The notes: a model not told the origin generated them from the sequence alone. Counted from the first letter of the stretch, positions 52,435 through 60,922 are shown. The stretch is 64,000 bases of DNA from Prevotella sp. P5-108 (GCF_002251385.1 NZ_NPJJ01000018.1:62001-126000); one strand, 5' to 3'. Numbers and translations are program-made.

Positions 52435-53017
52435 AATCACTGTTTGGTGTACAAATGTACAACAAAAAATCAATTCTGATAGAATGGTGACCCGAAAAAC
52501 GCACACCGCCACCACATTTTTTGTGCCGGCACGTACAGACGGGCTGGCGGAGGGTAGGTTGGCGGAGAGGGCGACTATGGCTATGGGCAGCGTATCCGGC
52601 ACCAAATGCAGAGAGACGACCATGGCAGTCATTGCGTGGTGGGAAATAGTGGATGCGTGGCTGGATAGCATGATTTCAGAGCCCGATTTTTACATTTCAC
52701 AGTTTGCAACCAGTCTATAGGTGATGACTGACAGGATATCGGCAGCAGAGGACAGGATGGGAGGCAACCGCCTGGAAACGAGGATGACGGCCACGGGCGC
52801 CGGCGGCGGCGGGCGGGGCTCTGAAGGGGGCTCGGTGGCGGCGGCTGGTGCCTTCAGCCGTAGCCGATGCAAGGTCGGGGTGGGCGCAACGGACGCTCCC
52901 GCCGCCTCGGAAAGCCAAAAATATGTGTGATTTATAGACTCTTATGCGCCAAGTGTCGATATTTATTTGTACTTTTGCACCATTATTAATAATGTAATTA
53001 CTATATTTATCCACATC
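52435..53017. other. 583-base gap without a recognised gene
   Basis: It holds the minus-strand box TACATTTG (52459-52452, in the palindrome GTACAAATGTAC) for the alkD-like gene and the plus-strand box TACTTTTG (52970-52977) for argS. In between is a GC-rich stretch (52760-52920) with short open frames on both strands that look non-coding. No repeat array, RNA gene or mobile element is seen. Confidence 0.6.
52970..52977 (+). promoter_or_regulatory. -7 box of argS
   Basis: TACTTTTG, 41 bases before the start codon. No clear TTTG box upstream. Confidence 0.55.
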
Positions 53018-54835
53018 ATGAAGATAGAGAACCGCATAAACGAGTCGGTAAAGGCTGCCATCAATGCCCTTTACGGACAGGACGTACACGAGACGATGAT
53101 ACAGTTGCAGAAAACCAAGGCCAACTTTGAGGGGCACCTCACACTGGTGGTCTTTCCCTTTCTGAAGCTGTCGAAGAAGAAGCCCGAAGACACTGCGCAG
53201 GAGATAGGCGAATATCTGGTTGCCCACTGTGACGACGTGGCGCGTTTCAACGTGGTAAAGGGTTTCCTCAACCTGGTGGTAGCCCCCAAGGCTTGGGTGG
53301 CTCTGCTCAATGATATCAATGGCGACGAGCGCTTCGGCGAAAAGCCCGTGACCGAGAAGTCGCCTCTGGTGATGATAGAGTACTCTTCGCCCAATACCAA
53401 CAAGCCTCTCCACCTGGGCCATGTGCGCAATAACCTGCTGGGATGGTCACTGGCACAGATTATGGAAGCCAACGGCAACCGCGTGGTGAAGACCAATATC
53501 GTAAACGACCGCGGTATACACATCTGCAAGAGCATGCTGGCATGGCTCAAGTGGGGCAACGGCGAGACTCCGGAGACCAGCGGCAAGAAGGGCGACCATC
53601 TGATAGGCGACTACTACGTGGCCTTCGACAAGCACTACCGCGAGGAGGTGGCCCAACTCAAGGCACAGTATCTGGCAGAGGGCATGGACGACGAGGCAGC
53701 CACCGAGAAGGCCAAGGCCGAAGCTCCCCTCATCAAGGAAGCCCACGAGATGCTCGTGAAGTGGGAACAGGGCGACGCCGAGGTGCGCAGCCTGTGGAAG
53801 AAGATGAACGACTGGGTCTATGCCGGTTTCGACGAGACCTACAAGGCACTGGGCGTGGGCTTCGACAAGATATACTACGAGTCCAACACTTATCTCGTGG
53901 GCAAGAAGAAGGTGGAGGAAGGTCTGGCCAAGGGCCTCTTCTTCCGCAAGGACGACGGCAGCGTGTGGGCCGACCTCACCCAGGACGGCCTGGACCAGAA
54001 GCTGCTGCTCCGCTCCGACGGCACCAGCGTCTACATGACCCAGGACATCGGTACAGCCGAAATGCGCTTCAATGACTTCCCCATCGACAAGATGATCTAC
54101 GTGGTGGGCAACGAGCAGAACTATCACTTCCAGGTGCTCTCGCTGCTGCTCGACCGCCTGGGCTTCAAGTGGGGCAAGGACCTCGTACACTTCTCTTACG
54201 GCATGGTAGAGCTGCCCAACGGCAAGATGAAGAGCCGCGAGGGAACGGTGGTCGACGCCGACGACCTGGTGGCCGAGATGATTAAGGACGCACGCCAGAC
54301 CAGCGACGAGCTGGGCAAGTTTAAGGACATGACCGAAGAGGAGCGCCAGGAGATAGCCCGCATCGTGGGCATGGGCGCGCTCAAGTACTTCATCCTCAAA
54401 GTCGACGCCCGCAAGAACATGCTCTTCAACCCAGAAGAGAGTATTGACTTCAACGGCAATACCGGCCCCTTCATCCAGTACACCTATGCCCGTATACGCA
54501 GCATCATGCGCCGCGCCCAGGCCGAGGGCATCGCGCTGCCCGCAGCCCTCGACGCCGACACTGAGCTCAACGCCAAGGAGATAGAGCTGGTGCAGAAGAT
54601 GAACGACTTCGGTGTGGCTGTCGCCGACGCCGGCAACAACTACAACCCCGCAGGTATAGCCAACTACTGTTATGAGCTGACCAAGGAGTTCAACCAGTTC
54701 TACCACGACTACAGCATCCTCAATGCCGATACCGCCGAGCAGAAGAGCGCCCGTCTGGTGCTCGCTGCCAACGTGGCCAAGATACTCAAGAACGGTATGG
54801 CGCTGCTGGGCATCGAGGTGCCCGAGCGCATGTAA
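53018..54835 (+). CDS. argS: Arginine--tRNA ligase
   Basis: 605 residues, class I synthetase. The N-terminal Add-1 domain is followed by the HIGH-like motif SPNTNKPLHLGHVRN, the KMSKS-like GKMKSREGTVV, and a C-terminal helical anticodon-binding domain with YTYARIRSIMRRA. It charges tRNA-Arg with arginine. First in the argS, RNase H, pyrE, SRPBCC, argH, lipoprotein run; the start is set at MKIENRINESV, after the promoter. Confidence 0.97.
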   Translation: MKIENRINESVKAAINALYGQDVHETMIQLQKTKANFEGHLTLVVFPFLKLSKKKPEDTAQEIGEYLVAHCDDVARFNVVKGFLNLVVAPKAWVALLNDINGDERFGEKPVTEKSPLVMIEYSSPNTNKPLHLGHVRNNLLGWSLAQIMEANGNRVVKTNIVNDRGIHICKSMLAWLKWGNGETPETSGKKGDHLIGDYYVAFDKHYREEVAQLKAQYLAEGMDDEAATEKAKAEAPLIKEAHEMLVKWEQGDAEVRSLWKKMNDWVYAGFDETYKALGVGFDKIYYESNTYLVGKKKVEEGLAKGLFFRKDDGSVWADLTQDGLDQKLLLRSDGTSVYMTQDIGTAEMRFNDFPIDKMIYVVGNEQNYHFQVLSLLLDRLGFKWGKDLVHFSYGMVELPNGKMKSREGTVVDADDLVAEMIKDARQTSDELGKFKDMTEEERQEIARIVGMGALKYFILKVDARKNMLFNPEESIDFNGNTGPFIQYTYARIRSIMRRAQAEGIALPAALDADTELNAKEIELVQKMNDFGVAVADAGNNYNPAGIANYCYELTKEFNQFYHDYSILNADTAEQKSARLVLAANVAKILKNGMALLGIEVPERM

Positions 54836-54854
54836 ACAGATATCACCGCCAGCT

Positions 54855-55322
54855 ATGACCGCAGTAACCAACCCACCCGACTGGCGCCACGACACGGTGC
54901 TGCCACTTCCTGCCGAAGTGGTGGCCAACGCGTGGGCGGTAGACGCCGCCTGCTCGGGCAACCCCGGACCCATGGAGTACCAGGCCATCGACCTCGCCAC
55001 AGGCGCCCAGGTGTTCCACTTCGGCCCCATGCACGGCACCAACAACATCGGAGAGTTTCTCGCCATCGTACACGCCCTGGCGCTGATGGAGCAGCGGGGC
55101 ATCCGCGACAGGGTAATCTACAGCGACTCCTACAACGCCATACTCTGGGTGCGCAAGAAGCAGTGCAAGACCAAGCTCGAGCGCAACGCGCAGACCGAGG
55201 GGCTCTACCGCATCATCCAGCGTGCCGAGAACTGGCTCCGCACCCACGCCGTAAGCGTGCCCATCATGCAGTGGGAGACCCGCAAGTGGGGCGACATTCC
55301 TGCCGATTTCGGCCGTAAGTAA
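54855..55322 (+). CDS. Ribonuclease H-like protein (RNase HI type)
   Basis: 155 residues. The acidic residues of the RNase H fold appear in order: VDAACSGNPGPMEY (Asp), NNIGEFLAIVHAL (Glu), VIYSDSYNAILWV (Asp) and the final PADFGRK (Asp). It probably cuts RNA in RNA-DNA hybrids. The N-terminal hybrid-binding domain of larger Bacteroidota RNase H proteins is absent. It starts 19 bases after argS. The ATG at 54855 is the first good start in frame. Confidence 0.88.
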   Translation: MTAVTNPPDWRHDTVLPLPAEVVANAWAVDAACSGNPGPMEYQAIDLATGAQVFHFGPMHGTNNIGEFLAIVHALALMEQRGIRDRVIYSDSYNAILWVRKKQCKTKLERNAQTEGLYRIIQRAENWLRTHAVSVPIMQWETRKWGDIPADFGRK

Positions 55323-55350
55323 TACAATAACATCAATCACATACACAATC

Positions 55351-55983
55351 ATGGACACTATAAAGAAAGACTTCGCTTCCAAACTCTTGGAGATTAAAGC
55401 CATCAAGTTGCAGCCACAGAACCCGTTCACATGGGCATCGGGATGGAAATCACCCTTCTACTGTGACAACCGCAAGACACTGTCGTTTACCGACGTGCGC
55501 AGCTATGTAAAACTCGAGCTGGCCCACGCCATCCTCGCCCATTTCCCCCAGGCCACAGCCGTGGCTGGCGTGGCCACAGGAGCCATCGCCCAGGGCGCCA
55601 TGGTAGCCGACGAGCTCAATATGCCTTTCTGCTACGTGCGCTCCAAGGCCAAGGACCACGGCATGGGCAACCTCATTGAGGGCGAACTGCCCGTAGGTGC
55701 CAAGGTGGTGGTCGTAGAAGACCTCATCTCTACCGGAGGCAGCTCGCTCAAGGCAGTAGAAGTACTGCGACAGGCTGGATTTGAGGTAGTAGGCATGGTA
55801 GCCTCATACACCTATGGCTTCGCCGTAGCCGAGGAAGCCTTCGCCCAGGCTGGTGTCAAGCTCATCACCCTCACCGACTACGAGCACGTGGTGGAGCGTG
55901 CCCTCGAGACAGGATACATCCAGGACAGCGACGTAGAGCTGCTGCACCGCTGGCGCAAAGACCCCGCCCACTATCAGGTATAG
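55351..55983 (+). CDS. pyrE: Orotate phosphoribosyltransferase
   Basis: 210 residues. N-terminal orotate-binding region with NPFTWASGWKSPFYCDNR, and the PRPP-binding motif VVVVEDLISTGGSSLKA. It makes orotidine 5'-phosphate in pyrimidine synthesis. It is 28 bases after the RNase H gene and 24 before the SRPBCC gene. Neighbouring argH and argS give the run a nucleotide and arginine flavour. Confidence 0.97.
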   Translation: MDTIKKDFASKLLEIKAIKLQPQNPFTWASGWKSPFYCDNRKTLSFTDVRSYVKLELAHAILAHFPQATAVAGVATGAIAQGAMVADELNMPFCYVRSKAKDHGMGNLIEGELPVGAKVVVVEDLISTGGSSLKAVEVLRQAGFEVVGMVASYTYGFAVAEEAFAQAGVKLITLTDYEHVVERALETGYIQDSDVELLHRWRKDPAHYQV

Positions 55984-56007
55984 CCGCCCATAATCACATC
56001 AAGACCT

Positions 56008-56424
56008 ATGAGCAGCAAATTTGAAAGCAGCATACGCGAGATACCTTATGCCCAGCAGAAGGTATACGACGCCCTGAGCGACCTGTCCAACCTCGAGCGC
56101 ATACGCGACCGCATCCCCCAAGACAAGCTCGAAGACTTCTCCTTCGACGCCGACCACATAGCCGTCAAGGCGCCTATGGTGGGCGAGATAAGACTGCACA
56201 TCATCGAGCGCGAAGAGCCCAAGACCATCAAGTTTGAGACCGAGCAGAGCCCTGTGCCCTTCACCTTCTGGATACAGCTGCTGCCCGTGACAGACACCAC
56301 GTGCAAGATGAAGCTCACCATCAAGGCCGAGCTCAACCCCTTTATCAAGGGAATGGTACAGAAGCCGCTGCAGGAAGGCATCGAGAAGATAGCCGACGCG
56401 CTGCAGGCAATCAGATATGAATAA
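56008..56424 (+). CDS. SRPBCC-fold (START-like) protein
   Basis: 138 residues: SIREIPYAQQKVYDALSDLSN at the start and a helix at the end (KGMVQKPLQEGIEKIADALQAI), the helix-grip layout of the SRPBCC superfamily. Such proteins hold hydrophobic ligands; the ligand here is unknown. In Bacteroidales a gene of this type often lies next to pyrE and argH, which fits here. It ends nine bases before argH. Confidence 0.82.
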   Translation: MSSKFESSIREIPYAQQKVYDALSDLSNLERIRDRIPQDKLEDFSFDADHIAVKAPMVGEIRLHIIEREEPKTIKFETEQSPVPFTFWIQLLPVTDTTCKMKLTIKAELNPFIKGMVQKPLQEGIEKIADALQAIRYE

Positions 56425-56433
56425 GTGACCGCA

Positions 56434-57771
56434 ATGAACAAACTCTGGGAAAAGGATTTTGAAGTAAACAAGGAGATAGAGCGCTTCACCGTGGGCCGCG
56501 ACCGCGAGCTCGACCTCTATCTCGCCAAGTACGACGTGCTGGGCTCGATGGCCCACATCGCCATGTTGGAGTCGATAGGTCTGCTCGCCCACGACGAGCT
56601 CGTGGCGCTTACCGCCGAACTCAAGCACATCTACCACGTGGCCGACAAGGGCCGGTTTGTCATCGAAGACGGCGTCGAGGACGTACACTCGCAGGTGGAG
56701 CTGATGCTCACCCGCAAGCTCGGCGACATGGGCAAGAAGATACACTCGGGCCGCTCGCGCAACGACCAGGTGCTGGTAGACCTCAAGCTCTTCACCCGCC
56801 ACCAGCTGATGGACGTGGTGGAGCTTACCCACAGCCTCTTCGACGAGCTGATACAGAAGAGCAACCAGTATCGCCACGTGCTGATGCCGGGCTATACCCA
56901 TCTGCAGATAGCCATGCCGTCGAGCTTCGGTCTGTGGTTTGGAGCCTACGCCGAGTCGCTGGCCGACGACATGCTGTATCTGCAAGCCGCCTATCGCATG
57001 ACTAACCGCAACCCATTGGGTTCGGCAGCGGGCTATGGCTCTTCATTCCCCCTGGACCGCTCGATGACCACGCGGCTGCTGGGTTTTGACTCGATGGACT
57101 ACAACGTGGTCTATGCCCAGATGGGCCGAGGCAAGATGGAGCGCAACGTGGCCTTCGCCCTCGCCACAGTGGCGGGCACGGTGGCCAAGATGGCGTTCGA
57201 CGCATGTATGTTCAACTGCCAGAACTTCAACTTCGTGAAACTCCCCAAGGAGTGTACCACAGGCTCGAGCATCATGCCGCACAAGAAGAATCCGGATGTG
57301 TTTGAGCTAATCCGTGCCAAGTGCAACAAGCTGCAGAGCCTGCCGCAGCAGATCATGATGATTATGAACAATCTGCCTGTGGGCTACTTCCGCGACCTGC
57401 AGATTATCAAGGAGGTGTTTATCCCCGCGTTCGACGAACTCAAAGACTGTCTGCAGATGGCCGCCTATATCATCAACCGCATGGAGGTCAACGAGCATAT
57501 ACTCGACAACGCCATGTACGACCCCATGTTCTCGGTCGAGGAGGTCAACCGGCTGGCAGCCCAAGGCATGCCCTTCCGCGACGCCTACAAGAAGGTGGGA
57601 CTGGAGATCGAGGCGGGCACTTTCAGCGCCGACCGCAACATACACCACACCCACGAGGGCTCGATGGGCAATCTCTGCAACGACCGGATAACCCAACTCA
57701 TGGAAGATACGCTCAGCGGCTTCCACTTCGAGCGTGTCGCCGAAGCCGAACGATTACTCCTGGAAGGATGA
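56434..57771 (+). CDS. argH: Argininosuccinate lyase
   Basis: 445 residues of the fumarase/aspartase superfamily, with the signature GSSIMPHKKNP, an earlier SGRSRNDQV block and PGYTHLQIA (catalytic His region). It splits argininosuccinate into arginine and fumarate. The ATG at 56434 (MNKLWEKDFEVNK) is preferred to a GTG three codons upstream. The stop overlaps the start of the lipoprotein gene by four bases. Confidence 0.97.
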   Translation: MNKLWEKDFEVNKEIERFTVGRDRELDLYLAKYDVLGSMAHIAMLESIGLLAHDELVALTAELKHIYHVADKGRFVIEDGVEDVHSQVELMLTRKLGDMGKKIHSGRSRNDQVLVDLKLFTRHQLMDVVELTHSLFDELIQKSNQYRHVLMPGYTHLQIAMPSSFGLWFGAYAESLADDMLYLQAAYRMTNRNPLGSAAGYGSSFPLDRSMTTRLLGFDSMDYNVVYAQMGRGKMERNVAFALATVAGTVAKMAFDACMFNCQNFNFVKLPKECTTGSSIMPHKKNPDVFELIRAKCNKLQSLPQQIMMIMNNLPVGYFRDLQIIKEVFIPAFDELKDCLQMAAYIINRMEVNEHILDNAMYDPMFSVEEVNRLAAQGMPFRDAYKKVGLEIEAGTFSADRNIHHTHEGSMGNLCNDRITQLMEDTLSGFHFERVAEAERLLLEG

Positions 57772-58343
57772 AGCATATACATTATTATATAATAGCAATC
57801 GTGATGACGGTTGTCCTTGTGGCCTGTGGCGACGAGGGCAACCGTTTTAGCAGCTACCACTGCAATCTGACCATCGACAACAGCAAGCACCTCAACGCCG
57901 TGCTCGCCTCGGCGATGGACGCCAACAACGCCGGCACGTTCTGCATCATCGGCTTCACCCTCAAGGGCGGCGCCAAGCACTACACGTTCAAGAACAGCCA
58001 GGGTCTCACCAGTACCAGCATCTTCAACGCCATCGACGACAGGATGAAGATGCAGGAGCACATAGGCATGAACGGCCGCCTCATCGTGGGATACAGCAAT
58101 ATGGAATACCCACCCGTCTTCTACGCCTACGACGGTGAGTGCCCCAACTGCTTTGACCTCAACGCGCTGCCCATGCGTTCCTACCCGCTCAGCATAGACA
58201 GCAAGGGCACAGCCACCTGCGCCCACTGCCACCGCCAGTACCGCCTCAACCAGGGAGGCTTTGTGGCCAACAACACCGGCAACCACCTCACCGAATACCG
58301 CGCCGACCCTCCCCAGCCCCACGGCGTGCTCCGCGTCTACTGA
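57768..58343 (+). CDS. Lipoprotein with a Rieske-like, CxxC/CxxC metal-site domain
   Basis: 191 residues. The signal ends in a lipobox (VVLVACGD, Cys20). The C-terminal part (about 115-190) resembles the Rieske fold in strand pattern but carries two CxxC pairs, CPNC (Cys125, Cys128) and CAHC (Cys151, Cys154), instead of CxH/CxxH; a zinc or rubredoxin-like iron site is more likely. It is coupled to argH by an ATGA overlap. Function unknown. Confidence 0.78.
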   Translation: MKHIHYYIIAIVMTVVLVACGDEGNRFSSYHCNLTIDNSKHLNAVLASAMDANNAGTFCIIGFTLKGGAKHYTFKNSQGLTSTSIFNAIDDRMKMQEHIGMNGRLIVGYSNMEYPPVFYAYDGECPNCFDLNALPMRSYPLSIDSKGTATCAHCHRQYRLNQGGFVANNTGNHLTEYRADPPQPHGVLRVY

Positions 58344-58404
58344 CGGCACCTCTGGGCGAAAGCCATCTATTTTGCCCAAAGTGTCAAAGAAAGTGGGAGA
58401 AATG

Positions 58405-58436
58405 TTTGATTATCCACCCACAAAAGCGTACCTTTG
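58405..58436 (+). promoter_or_regulatory. Promoter of the CoA-transferase gene
   Basis: TTTG at 58405-58408, a 20-base spacer and TACCTTTG at 58429-58436; the start codon is 19 bases downstream. Confidence 0.8.
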
Positions 58437-58455
58437 CGAAGTTAATGCACTTATT

Positions 58456-59967
58456 ATGATGACACTTTCTCACATAACTGCTGCCGAAGCGGCGGCGATG
58501 ATTAAGGACGGCGACAATCTCGCCCTGTCCGGATTTACCCCCAATGGCAACCCCAAGGCCATCTTCCGCGAACTGTCGCAGCGCGCCATCCGTGAGCACG
58601 AGGCCGGCAACCCCTTTGCCATAGGCATCTTCACCGGAGCCTCGTCGTGCCAGAGCGTGGAGGGCGACATGGCCAACGCCCATGCCATCAAGTTCAGGGC
58701 ACCCTTCTCTACCAATGCCGACTTCCGCAACCACGTCAACCTCGAGGAGATTGACTACGAAGACATGCACCTGGGCCACATGGCAGAGCGCATGCGCCAC
58801 GGCTTCTACGGCGGGATGGACTGGGCAGTCATCGAAGTGTCTCACTATGAAATCGTGGGCAACACCTGCCGCGCCTACCTCACCTCGGCAGGCGGCATCG
58901 TGACCACCGCCGCGAGATTAGCCAAGCGCGTGATACTCGAGCACAACACCTTCCACAACCCCAACTCACGTTTCCTCCACGACACCTACGAGCCAGCCGA
59001 CTGCGGATTCGGGCGGAAGCCCATCCCCGTGCTCGCGCCTTACGACCGCGTGGGCCACGACTATGTGGCCATCGACGTCGACAAGATAGTGGGTGTCATA
59101 GACAGCTGTATACCCGAAGAGGCACGCGCCTTCAAGGACGTCGACGAGTTTACCTCAAAGATGGGTCACTATGTGGCCGAATTTCTGGTCGACGACATGA
59201 AGCACGGCCGCATACCGCCACAGTTCCTGCCCATACAGAGCGGCGTGGGAGCCACCGGCAACGCCGTGCTGGCAGCCCTCGGTGCCAACGAGCACATACC
59301 ACGCTTCAATGTCTACTCCGAAGTGGTACAGGACGCCGCCATCAAGTGGATGCTCGAAGGCAAAATCATCGACGCCTCGGCCACAGCCATGACCGTCACC
59401 AACGAGTGTCTGCACACGGTCTACGACAATATGGACTACTTCTCCAAGCACCTCACCATACGCCAGAGCGAGGTGGCCAACAGCCCCGAAGTCATCAGGC
59501 GACTGGGCGTGATAGCCCTCAACACCGCCATCGAGTGCGACCTCTACGGCAACGAGAACTCCAGCCACATCTGCGGTTCCAAACTCATGAACGGCATAGG
59601 CGGAAGCTGCGACTACGAGCGCAACGGATACATAAGCGTATTCACCACACCATCGATAGCCAAGGGAGGCAGGATAAGTGCCATCGTGCCGATGTGCACC
59701 CACGTAGACTCGACCGAACACGACGTAGACGTCATCGTGACCGAACAGGGCGTGGCCGACCTGCGCGGCAAGGGACCCCGCCGCCGCGCCGAGGAAATCA
59801 TCAACCACTGCGCCCACCCCGACTACCGCCCGCTGCTGCGCGAGTATCTGCGCATAGCCGACAAGGGCCACGAGCCACAGTCGATGACCGCCGCCTTCGC
59901 CATGCACGACACGCTGAGGAAGAAGGGCGACATGAGACTTACCGACTTCAGCGAATATCTCAAGTAG
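58456..59967 (+). CDS. Acetyl-CoA hydrolase/transferase family protein (succinate CoA-transferase type)
   Basis: 503 residues, a family I CoA-transferase of the acetyl-CoA hydrolase/AarC group. Visible blocks: DGDNLALSGFTPNGNPKAIF at the N-terminus, GVGATGNAVLAAL, GIGGSCDYERN and the C-terminal VIVTEQGVADLRGKGP. It probably exchanges CoA between succinate, acetate or propionate during succinate/propionate fermentation. The start is one of two adjacent ATGs, 58456 or 58459, just after a strong promoter. ygbA follows six bases after the stop. Confidence 0.9.
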   Translation: MMTLSHITAAEAAAMIKDGDNLALSGFTPNGNPKAIFRELSQRAIREHEAGNPFAIGIFTGASSCQSVEGDMANAHAIKFRAPFSTNADFRNHVNLEEIDYEDMHLGHMAERMRHGFYGGMDWAVIEVSHYEIVGNTCRAYLTSAGGIVTTAARLAKRVILEHNTFHNPNSRFLHDTYEPADCGFGRKPIPVLAPYDRVGHDYVAIDVDKIVGVIDSCIPEEARAFKDVDEFTSKMGHYVAEFLVDDMKHGRIPPQFLPIQSGVGATGNAVLAALGANEHIPRFNVYSEVVQDAAIKWMLEGKIIDASATAMTVTNECLHTVYDNMDYFSKHLTIRQSEVANSPEVIRRLGVIALNTAIECDLYGNENSSHICGSKLMNGIGGSCDYERNGYISVFTTPSIAKGGRISAIVPMCTHVDSTEHDVDVIVTEQGVADLRGKGPRRRAEEIINHCAHPDYRPLLREYLRIADKGHEPQSMTAAFAMHDTLRKKGDMRLTDFSEYLK

Positions 59968-59973
59968 ACTCCA

Positions 59974-60264
59974 TTGGACAAGATAACCCAAGAGAAACAG
60001 ACAGTAGAGCTCATGGTAAGGCTCTACTGTCTGCATTATGAAGGCCACGAGCAGCTCTGCCCCCGCTGCCGTGCGCTGATAGACTATGCCCACCAGCGCC
60101 TCGACCATTGTCCGTCTGGCAATGGCAAAGGCTCGTGCCGCCGCTGCCCCATCCACTGCTACCGCCCCGATATGCGTAGCCTCATGCGACAAGTGATGCG
60201 CTATTCGGGCCCGCGCATGCTGCTGCGCCACCCCTGGGCCACGCTGCGCCACTGGCTGTCGTGA
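59974..60264 (+). CDS. ygbA: YgbA-like (nitrous oxide-stimulated promoter family) protein
   Basis: 96 residues. It matches the YgbA family along its length: QTVELMVRLYCLHYEGHEQL, LCPRCRALIDYAHQRLD, CRRCPIHCYRPDMR and VMRYSGPRMLLRHP. Six conserved Cys may bind a metal, and in some bacteria the family responds to nitric oxide. The start is TTG at 59974, since the conserved MDKIT-like opening aligns there and no ATG fits. A perfect 13-base inverted repeat lies inside the first codons. A 21-nt tandem repeat starts directly after the stop. Confidence 0.85.
   Translation: MDKITQEKQTVELMVRLYCLHYEGHEQLCPRCRALIDYAHQRLDHCPSGNGKGSCRRCPIHCYRPDMRSLMRQVMRYSGPRMLLRHPWATLRHWLS
59998..60033 (+). terminator. 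Hairpin inside the start of ygbA
   Basis: CAGACAGTAGAGC (59998-60010) and GCTCTACTGTCTG (60021-60033) form a perfect 13-base stem with a ten-base loop, overlapping codons 9-20 of ygbA and 30 bases after the CoA-transferase stop. No T-run follows; it may be an attenuator or mRNA stabiliser. Confidence 0.6.
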
Positions 60265-60361
60265 CTTCCGCCTCGGGCACCACTCTTCCCGCTGTCAGCA
60301 CCACTCTTCCCGCCTCGGGCATCATTCTACCCACCGCCAGCACCACTCTTCCCGCTACTGG
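60265..60361. repeat. 21-nt tandem repeat, four and a half units
   Basis: Units of 20-21 bases of the type CTTCCCGCTGTCAGCACCACT (60265-60284, 60285-60305, 60306-60326, 60327-60347, partial to 60361). The array begins at the base after the ygbA stop codon and stops 58 bases before palindrome array D. Confidence 0.8.
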
Positions 60362-60419
60362 GGCAAGCCCATAGCGCTTCGCCGCCACCACAGTCGCTGC
60401 GCTGCCCACGGCCTTGGCC

Positions 60420-60507
60420 GACTCGTATCATAAGTCACGAGCCCGCGTATCTTATGTCACGTGCCCACGTATCGTATGGCACGAGGACTCGTATCTTCCG
60501 TCACGAG
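60420..60507 (+). repeat. Dispersed palindrome array, copy D (4 x 22 bp)
   Basis: Units at 60420-60441, 60442-60463, 60464-60485 and 60486-60507, same orientation as copy A. All have CGTNNCNNNNGNNACG; unit 1 matches unit 1 of copy A at 19 of 22 bases. It lies between ygbA and the tRNA-Gly gene. A run of ten C follows at about 60529-60538; 60539-60697 holds nothing recognised. Confidence 0.95.
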
Positions 60508-60697
60508 CCGACGGCGATGCTCAGCGCCCCCCCCCCCGCCATTGCCGCTGCCGTCGCGACGCCCTTTCTGCCAAGCCTCGATGCTCAGCGCAGCTGGCTT
60601 CCTACCCCCGCCCGCCACAGCGCCACACAGGAGCTCCACATATATTATAAATAAACCTTAATATATACCTGTCTCTTTTAAACAACTCCCCGCCCCC

Positions 60698-60729
60698 TTT
60701 GCATATATCAATTATTTGGCTTATCTTTG
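60698..60729 (+). promoter_or_regulatory. Promoter of the tRNA-Gly/tRNA-Leu pair
   Basis: TTTG at 60698-60701, a 20-base spacer and TATCTTTG at 60722-60729, 15 bases before the tRNA. Confidence 0.8.
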
Positions 60730-60743
60730 CACCGTTTCTAAAT

Positions 60744-60816
<73 letters not shown>

Positions 60817-60836
60817 CTTTTACGGATATACATGTA

Positions 60837-60922
60837 GCCGCAATGGTGGAATTGGTAGACACGAGGGACTTAAAATCCCTTGGCCAGTAATGGCTGTGCG
60901 GGTTCGAGTCCCGCTCGCGGCA
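60837..60922 (+). tRNA. tRNA-Leu (anticodon TAA)
   Basis: 86 bases with a long variable arm: acceptor GCCGCAA with TCGCGGC (one A-C mismatch at the sixth pair), anticodon loop CTTAAAA giving TAA, and T arm GGGTTCGAGTCCC. CCA is not encoded. It lies 20 bases after tRNA-Gly, so both are one transcript. Confidence 0.95.

Noticed and set aside
52715-53422. A 235-codon minus-strand frame over the argS start
   Set aside because: It overlaps the conserved N-terminus of argS in antisense and its remainder is in GC-rich non-coding sequence.
60529-60538. Run of ten C as a phase-variable tract
   Set aside because: It lies in a non-coding gap, far from any start codon, so there is no evident gene it could switch.
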